Shown here piece by piece: positions 63,101 to 64,000 of a DNA stretch of 64,000 nt. The notes under the pieces are model-generated. The model had not been told where the DNA came from and ran no database searches. It worked only from the letters and a program-made list of their open reading frames with translations. Numbering within the stretch: the first letter of the stretch is position 1; the number at the start of each line of letters is the position of its first letter. This DNA is from Ligilactobacillus sp. WC1T17 (GTDB lineage: Bacteria; Bacillota; Bacilli; Lactobacillales; Lactobacillaceae), in assembly GCA_900110005.1 (NCBI GenBank), contig FOCC01000010.1:1-64000 (forward strand), given 5' to 3'. The translations under genes and the position numbers were made by a program.

Positions 63101-64000
63101 GAAAATAAAGATTGCGGCTTCTTGCTTAATACCGCCAGCGGTGAGTCATATCCCATCGAAATTACCGGCACACTGCCGTTTTGTGCCATTGGGATAATGG
63201 AGTCGCGGATTAAATCTTCGCTATAACCATGGCGGCGCCATAAGGTTTGTAAAGCATGATGTGAAAGTTTTTCAACGATATCGGCTTCAGGAAGTTCTGC
63301 TAATGGTACTTGATATTCTTTGAGCCATTGGCCGTATGGGTGCTTAGCTGCATAATATTTTTTAATCTCCGCATTATGGTAAATTTTTTGCGTGCTCGTA
63401 TCAGCCAACAGCATTTCGCCCGGCCCTAAGATGCCCTTTTCTAAAATATCTGTGGGATCCACATCATAAATGCCTGATTCAGAGCCCACAATCAAAAAAT
63501 CACCTTTAACTTTTAAATAACGCGCTGGTCTGAGCCCATTGCGGTCTAAAATAGCACCAACTTGAATACCATCAGTAAAGCATAAGGCGGCCGGACCATC
63601 CCATGGTGCCACAAAAGAAGAGTTGTATTCATCAAAATCACGTTCATCTTCAGGAAGATCCATGGCGTCACTCCAAGCTTCCGGCATCATCATTAAAAGT
63701 GCTTGAGCCATATCACGTCCATTACGATAGAGGTATTCCATGCAATTCTCTAATTTAGCTGAATCAGAATCTTCTTCATTATAAATTTCAATATTGTGGC
63801 TGACCATCCAATTTTCAGCCCTTTTTAACGTGTTTATTTCGCCATTGTGGGCAATAAAGCGGAAAGGCTGCGCTCTTTGCCAGCTGGGAAAGGTGTTAGT
63901 TGAAAAACGTGAGTGAATCAAAGCAATGTCTGTTTGCATGGCTTTATTATTCAAATCTAAGAAAAATTCGCCAACTTGGTAAGCATGCAACATTCCCTTA
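60142..64000 (-). CDS. gltB: Glutamate synthase large (alpha) subunit, N-terminus outside window
   Basis: About 1286 codons visible; the gene continues upstream past the right edge (YKGMLHAYQ reading at the border). The remaining part of the glutamine amidotransferase domain has HSRFSTNTFPSW and HNGEINTLKRAENWM. The central domain follows, then the FMN-binding barrel with GGEDDTRYN and KISVKLVSSTGVGTIATGVVKCGAD, the 3Fe-4S Cys set in MRVCSKNTCPTG, and the GXGXG domain at the end. It converts glutamine and 2-oxoglutarate to two glutamates. The amidotransferase Cys is not visible. Confidence 0.96.
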   Translation of the reverse strand, partial: KGMLHAYQVGEFFLDLNNKAMQTDIALIHSRFSTNTFPSWQRAQPFRFIAHNGEINTLKRAENWMVSHNIEIYNEEDSDSAKLENCMEYLYRNGRDMAQALLMMMPEAWSDAMDLPEDERDFDEYNSSFVAPWDGPAALCFTDGIQVGAILDRNGLRPARYLKVKGDFLIVGSESGIYDVDPTDILEKGILGPGEMLLADTSTQKIYHNAEIKKYYAAKHPYGQWLKEYQVPLAELPEADIVEKLSHHALQTLWRRHGYSEDLIRDSIIPMAQNGSVPVISMGYDSPLAVLSKKPQSLFSYFKQQFAQVTNPPIDAIREEQMIGTQMYLGPDYDISRDVAQNAKKIKLNSPLLDENAFERLRHLNGKNGFKTGEVSLCYSLKKRPHRLQQALENLFLDAEAKIDSGCSLIILTDRKATRDDLVIPVLLATSGLNNYLVKKGKRGLASVIVDSGEACDVHHYAALLGYGASAIHPYGVFATLDYYGLGEHKADYLKAAQAGIVKIMSRMGISTIIGYQGAQLFEAVGLSKEVVDEYFTGTVSRIGGLSLDQIEDEYLKRYEKAFGETAADPLATAGAFKYRANGEHHLYNPMTMYKFQQAVKTGDYKLYGEYRDLMQKEALENPTTLRDMWQFKATRKPVLLSEVEPVSQIVKRFKASAMSYGALSKEAHECIAQAMNELGAKSNSGEGGEDDTRYNTIYNSKIKQVASGRFGVNAKYLVNGEEIQIKIAQGAKPGEGGQLPGAKNFPWIATVRGSLPGVRLISPPPHHDIYSIEDLKQLIYDLKQINPKAKISVKLVSSTGVGTIATGVVKCGADKVVISGYDGGTGAAPRISVRDAGLPWEMGLAEAHQTLAKNNLRQRTTIEIDGKLMTGRDIAVAILLGAEEFSFGSLVLVAIGCIMMRVCSKNTCPTGIATQDPRLRKRFLGKPEDVKNCMRFLAQDLREIMASLGYRTIDEMVGQTQNLSPRFVAKGKAKSLDFSSILAESTGINRKASDPFAPKEEWPDLNLFAKEALEHGQPVVLSGKIDNLHRAAGTRMAGWIAKRFGNHGLKDGQLKFDYTGVAGQSFGAFIPQGLELKVTGEANDYVAKGLSGGRVIVKAPAKAQELYSHASIVGNVACFGATSGEAYFNGKTGERFCVRNSGASVVAEGIGDHGCEYMTGGIAVILGSVGKNFGAGMSGGLAYIYDPDQTFKKNCNLEMVDLFAVDSKEDKVLYDLVKKHAKYTDSLKAQKLLQNWDEELKNFVKAYPKEYHKVNDALETCKKQGVPAEQLAQKAFDLLQSKGA

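Overview
The window reads as a low-to-moderate GC Gram-positive chromosome from the Lactobacillaceae. Supporting signs are the gene order rpoE-pyrG-murA-rho-rpmE2, the order metG-tatD-rnmV-ksgA-veg-ispE-purR-glmU-prs also known from Bacillus, a mevalonate-pathway HMG-CoA reductase, T-box and cre-type regulation, GGAGG ribosome sites and frequent GTG/TTG starts. The genus cannot be fixed from this sequence alone. A Cache-type sensor fragment beside a FlgJ-like glucosaminidase at the left edge hints at, but does not prove, a motile lineage.

Layout. 1-2234: truncated membrane sensor, glucosaminidase and an ECF transporter S component, all on the minus strand. 2318-6699: a DUF2238 membrane protein and an AraC-type regulator, divergent from a copper P-type ATPase whose frame continues without a stop into a CopZ-like chaperone. 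6781-13096 (minus): rpmE2, rho, murA, a 59-residue protein, pyrG with an intrinsic attenuator, rpoE and a YwiB-like protein. 13163-17710 (plus): HD phosphohydrolase, a small membrane protein, and a glycosyltransferase/LicD/glycosyltransferase set. 17744-20541 (minus): a lipoprotein and two YibE/F membrane proteins. 20682-22552: birA and an unrecognised membrane protein. 22777-28126 (minus): tRNA-Thr(AGT), a broken quinone oxidoreductase, and a MarR-controlled OpuC-like ABC importer. 28253-34310: ABC-F protein, YczE-type membrane protein, small proteins, a GNAT enzyme, prs and glmU. 34311-35829: decayed genes lying between glmU and purR. 35830-41660: purR, a GH13 glucosidase under cre and LacI-type sites, glycerate kinase, ispE, a 125-bp tandem repeat and a TetR regulator. 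41734-49147 (minus): veg, ksgA, rnmV, tatD, metG, then an mvaA-sirtuin-hydrolase operon. 49221-56290: a solute-binding protein, a hypothetical protein, Ppx/GppA, trpS with a T-box, a coiled-coil surface protein and HelD. 56341-58619: tRNA-Thr(GGT), an integrase-like scar, an orphan mini transcription unit and an APC permease. 58712-64000 (minus): gltD and gltB, the latter cut by the window edge.

Most of the window is housekeeping backbone. The points most worth follow-up are the copA-copZ translational fusion with a retained internal ribosome site and tandem 21-bp-spaced operators, the structured 125-bp tandem repeat upstream of a TetR gene, the MarR-controlled OpuC-like importer with an ATPase lacking CBS domains, a tRNA-Thr with A at the wobble position, the pyrG leader that fits CTP sensing by reiterative transcription, and a roughly 200-nt orphan transcription unit beside a tRNA. 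All calls were made by reading the sequence; no database search was run.
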